From assembly GCA_964030475.1 (NCBI GenBank), contig CAXIPT010000002.1:3023289-3087288 (forward strand): DNA of 64,000 nucleotides, read 5' to 3'. Shown one piece after another: positions 60,242 through 64,000 of this stretch (its first letter is position 1; each line of letters opens with the position of its first letter). Both the position numbers and the translations under genes were made by a program. The notes below the pieces were generated by a model, which worked only from the letters and a program-made list of their open reading frames with translations, was not told the DNA's origin and did not search any database. Source of the stretch: Tethya wilhelma (lineage: Eukaryota; Porifera; Demospongiae; Tethyida; Tethyidae).

Positions 60242-61104
60242 GTTTGTTGGCAGGCTGTCACTTCTTTTCTCAACGCACGCGACTCTTCTTCAATGTCGGC
60301 AGCTGCTTTATCTTGAAAGAAAAATGTGGGCGACCTTTTTCCAACTTGTTCTCTGTCACGCCCCTTACTGTAGCATTTGGGTGAAGTGCTTCTTTTCGAA
60401 CTAGCAAACTTCTTGATTTTTGTGTATGGTCGGCACAGCTATGGTAACCTGTGCAAAATAAACTTCAGGAAAATTTTTTGAAGACTTTGAATAGGCCTAG
60501 CCTAACTAATTAGATCCATAGGGCGCGTGGTTGTGCAAAAATAGCGCCAACCTCGTAAGTACACACATAAATTGTGTATTACTGGCAGTGCGCATGAATA
60601 ATTTTATATCTATGACTACCAAACATAAATAGATCAACAGTAAGTGTGTCTGTGCATGCTCATGATAATGATTAGAAAGAGGGGTGGGGCTCGAGGCATG
60701 CAAAACGCGCGCGTGACTTCTATCTTATGTCACCGCCCACTAGGCAACCTGTATATTCGATATTCATAACAGGAATAATAATGACGTCATAATTGGATAA
60801 AACCATTCAAGCATGAAACTGTACTTGTGCACTTTTATGTTTTGTACAGCTAACCATTAATAGCTGTTGAATTAGCACTTTCAAGTTGATAAACAGGCGT
60901 TTTACCGCCTATTTTAAGCTTTAGTATATAGTCCTAATGAAAGAGCTTAGTGTTTCACAGATAGACACTTTGTGAAGAAACAGTGGTGTTGCCGTCCTTT
61001 CTAAGTCATCAGTTTGGCTGAATCGGAGGTCGATTGGTTTGGTCGTGCGTGTGTACTACTAGTTCGTGGTCTAACTGCAAACGAAGACTGTGACGAATAT
61101 CAAG
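60242..61104. promoter_or_regulatory. Shared spacer between divergent secreted-protein genes (probable bidirectional promoter)
   Basis: 863 bases separate the ATG of the giant minus-strand gene from the ATG of a plus-strand signal-peptide exon. It holds a perfect palindromic CRE-type octamer TGACGTCA at 60,782-60,789 and a GC-box-like CACCGCCCAC near 60,730. No TATA element is obvious at a fixed distance from either start. Transcription start sites cannot be read from sequence. Confidence 0.5.
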
Positions 61105-61183
61105 ATGAACTTGGCTATTGTGCACACTGTTTACATCAGTCTACTTTTTGTCCTATGTCGGCAGGCTTTGTCCATGGAAAATG
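61105..61183 (+). CDS. First coding exon (signal peptide) of an unidentified secreted or membrane protein
   Basis: The ATG at 61,105 has an in-frame TAA 33 bases upstream (61,072). The exon gives 26 residues: M-N-L-A-I-V-H-T-V-Y-I-S-L-L-F-V-L-C, then R-Q-A-L-S-M-E-N, a plausible short signal peptide. It ends in phase 1 at a good donor (ATG|GTGAGC, 61,184). The remainder of the gene was not identified with confidence. One candidate in-frame acceptor (TGTTGCAG after a long T tract, 63,638) would add only 12 residues before a TAA at 63,677, so the real next exon may lie beyond the window. The gene is divergent from the giant gene. Confidence 0.55.
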
Positions 61184-62537
61184 GTGAGCAAGATAAAATA
61201 ATTTCTCTGTCTGTAGTGCAGTCAGTACCTTTACGTTTGGTTGGTACATTGATATGAGGTGTGCTACTTGGCTATTTGCATTTGGTACGTGTGTGGGTCC
61301 TTTAGAGGTTAGCGTTACGGTTGTAGAGTGAGCATAATTTTAGCACGCCTAAGAGAAATTTTCCCGTGGGAAATAACTCCAGAAGTTGTAGCACACCTTG
61401 CGAGTTTGCTATGTTCCACTGTTGTTTGGCATAGACTACGTTTTATCTATCTTCTAGGCGTTTCTCATGGAACTGTTGTGTAAACTATAAGCGTTTGTTA
61501 AGTAAATTAGCGGCTTGTTGGTGTGCTGCGAACGACTCTGAGTGGTCAAATTAGCAGCAGTGAGCATGCTAAATAATTAAATTAATCCACTATCAGCTTC
61601 CACTTGTGTAAGCAGAGCCTGGATTTATGTGCCTGAAGATGTACTTCGTCTTGTCCTTGCGAAATTTTGTGAACTGGACATCTTGTTGGTGTATGAATCA
61701 TGTTTTTAAGTGTGTGCAGCTGCCCTGTCCACCAATGGAAAGCCCTGTTCATGTTGTTTTTTATGCATATTTATGATCTGCACTGCCTAAAGCTGTGATG
61801 GATAAGCTAACCGACAAAGAGAAAACAACATTCTCTGTAGTAACATCTGGCTGTGTGGAAGGGATAGATGGGTGCTCATAAGTTTGCGTAAACAAGCCTT
61901 TCAGAAGTACTGGGAAAATTCTGACCAAAACTTATTTCATGAATGCCAGGGTACGGAGTTCTACTGACACAAAAATGTGTGCCCACTCAGTTTTGTCCAA
62001 GTTCCCGATAACATTATAAACACGATTTTGAATTACTAGTTAGAATAGTCTCAACAACTGAAAAGGAAAAAAGATTGTTAAGTCCAGTTATTGTTAATCC
62101 CTGATACATATTATGGTGATTTTATATTGCACAATTACTTGAAATGAAAGCATTGTCCTGCCAATCCATAGTGGGATGGAACTTCCGAATAAAAATGGGC
62201 ATTACCACAAGTATAGGTATTTACTATACAACTGCTACTACTTAAATCCTTGTGCCCAAATGCATCAAAGAGTTCAGGATGATATTGTATGCATAAACCA
62301 TTACCAATGCCTATTTTCAGTATAATGTCTCTAATGGATGTGGTTCTAAACACAAAAGGAAAAAACAATAGTAGTTGTATCCACATTTGAATAATTTATG
62401 CATGTACGTGTGCATGCATGGGCATCCTCATGTACTTGAAATCTCCTCGTGGTATTGATAACTATTGCCAGTGTATTGACTAACTGAAGAACACCAATCG
62501 TGTATGTTTTACTAATTGATTTTCAATGCTGTGCACA

Positions 62538-62568
<31 letters not shown>
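62538..62568. repeat. (CA)n microsatellite
   Basis: About 14 uninterrupted CA dinucleotides. Confidence 0.9.
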
Positions 62569-62570
<2 letters not shown>

Positions 62571-62901
62571 CACATCTTTAATAGTTGTTTGAACATTAAT
62601 GGTTTAAAAGCTTTGCAAGCTTAAACATAGGCAATAACTCTCCCACTTGTTCACCATAGTATAACCAACCCCATTATGTCAAGCCTCCATTGAATATTTT
62701 GTGGCCTCCTATTATCCCACAAGTAGTTGCAGTATAGCTTTAACTACATGTCACTTACACCTTTTTTTCCCTGTTCTGTTCAATGATTAAAATTCAAGCC
62801 ATATAAAGCTTTAATAATTATTTTTTAATTATTCTTTATCTCTCCCCACCCCCTTTGACCATAAAACTCCTCCTACTTTGTTGTGAGCATGATAGTCAGC
62901 T

Positions 62902-62902
<1 letters not shown>

Positions 62903-62953
<51 letters not shown>
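62903..62953. repeat. (CT)n microsatellite
   Basis: About 25 CT dinucleotides without interruption. The minus-strand open frame made of Arg-Glu dipeptides here is a by-product. Confidence 0.9.
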
Positions 62954-62956
<3 letters not shown>

Positions 62957-63394
62957 AGTAAACTACGTATGTAAAATCAATAAACCTTGTCCAAATATTT
63001 TTAATGCATGTGCAGAAGTGCACGACTCTTTGTACAGAAAAAGGGAAGTGAAATGAGCAGATTTTTTGTTAGACAAAAAAACCCACAAAAGTACATGTCA
63101 GTCTTTTGAGTGATGTCAATTTGTATATCCACTGCTGTTAGAAAACACAAACAATAGTTGTTTTGCCACATTGAGGAGATGCTCTTGACTTCTTAGTTCC
63201 CAGATGTTCTCTCAAACAATAGTTGGTTTTCTTTGGTACAAGCCTACGGATAATTCGGGTCGTGTCCTCATTTGTGTCGTGTTCCATGAGTTCCTCCCTC
63301 TGTTGTGAGGTGTTCCTGTTTGCTTCATTTTCCATTCCCCTCAAGACACACTAGCACCACTTGAAAGACAAACATGGTGGTTTTGTCAAAGTGC

Positions 63395-63450
63395 AGTGTG
63401 TGAGTGTGTGTGTGTGAGTGAGTGAGTGTGTGAGTGAATGAGCGAGTGAG
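63395..63450. repeat. Imperfect GT/GAGT-rich repeat
   Basis: Alternating GTGTGTGA and GAGTGAGTG units, with interruptions. Confidence 0.7.
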
Positions 63451-63947
63451 TACTATGTACTACAGGTTTGTAGCTCTATCTCCCAAGCTACATTACACAC
63501 ATGTTTGGGGTTTTTTTTGTTTTTTGTTGTTGTTGTTTTTTTTGTTTATTTTTTTGTTTGTTTTTGTTGTTGACTTAGAATAAGTGCAAGAAGAGAAATT
63601 CTTCTAAATTCCTTTTTTTTTTTTGTTTTGTGTTGCAGTTGTGGTTGGCATACTCCTATTCAACCAGCCTCTTAATTAAACTCCATTACTCTTAAACTAC
63701 AAGAGCTCTAACTTGTCCAGGAGAAGTTTACTTTTCTAATCAAATTTGGGACTAGTTACTGGTTCTGGTACATGCATTCTCTGCATCTCTTGCAGTGTTT
63801 TGTACACTCATGTGTGTAAATAGTACACATGAATTTGCTTGGTTGCTTGAGTATAGATGTGTGTTTATATATTCTTTTTGGTGCTTGTTGAGGAATAATA
63901 GCTTAGTTTCTAGTAGAAGATTGAACATTATGTGTAGGCATTGTGCA

Positions 63948-63950
<3 letters not shown>

Positions 63951-64000
<50 letters not shown>
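63951..64000. repeat. (CT)n microsatellite at the window edge
   Basis: More than 20 CT dinucleotides running off the right end. Confidence 0.9.

Larger units (their letters stand above)
61184..64000. other. Probable first intron of the plus-strand gene
   Basis: No conserved coding sequence is seen. It holds T-rich tracts (63,507-63,635) and the microsatellites listed separately. Short open frames on the minus strand arise from the (CT)n tract and have no recognisable motif. Confidence 0.4.

Noticed and set aside
62829..63023. Minus-strand frame with an Arg-Glu repeat
   Set aside because: It is a translation of the (CT)n microsatellite.

Overview
This is animal (metazoan) nuclear DNA, most likely from a demosponge and compatible with Amphimedon queenslandica. 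The evidence is AT-rich noncoding DNA, short spliceosomal introns with GT/AG ends, small split death-domain genes, remnants of non-LTR and inverted-repeat transposons, and many microsatellites. The species is an inference; no species-specific marker was checked.

Layout. (1) 1-6,000: two related minus-strand death-domain genes. Each domain is split by an intron at the same codon position, and the left copy runs off the window. (2) 6,000-9,650: a transposon graveyard with a hAT-like short inverted-repeat element, a decayed reverse-transcriptase 3' end and two fold-back elements. (3) 9,652-60,241, minus strand: one enormous gene filling about 79% of the window. (4) 60,242-61,104: an intergenic spacer that looks like a divergent promoter. 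(5) 61,105-64,000: the first coding exon (signal peptide) of a plus-strand gene, then intron-like DNA full of microsatellites.

The giant gene. I reconstruct five coding exons: 60,241-60,139 (signal peptide), 59,845-59,731, 58,860-52,172, 51,948-40,405 and 40,162-9,652. Splice sites and phases agree at all four introns. After allowing for one apparent missing base near 12,815, the exon lengths sum exactly to 16,320 codons plus a stop. The last exon is about 30.5 kb of uninterrupted coding sequence. The product is a secreted protein of roughly 1.8 MDa: signal peptide, about 120 tandem beta-sandwich-like repeats of roughly 120-130 residues, three IPT/TIG domains, a Calx-beta-like domain, then a stop with no transmembrane segment. 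The repeat resembles the SbsA/Big_5 bacterial Ig-like family at two landmarks, but carries an unusual conserved D-L-N-x-I-K-R plus L-A-T-S-x-x-N-T-F insert. Dense N-glycosylation sequons, acidic residues and Ser-Gly tracts at a dozen places suggest an extracellular-matrix or cell-adhesion proteoglycan, perhaps comparable in role to sponge aggregation factors. That role is inference.

What looks new: the gene's size, its exceptional last exon, a higher-order pattern in which a distinctive pair of adjacent repeat variants recurs every 13-19 repeats, and a cysteine-pair repeat variant. Two places break the reading frame: a single-base break near 12,815 and a cluster of breaks at about 42,890-43,665. 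Both look more like assembly errors than decay, because the frame is intact for many kilobases on each side.
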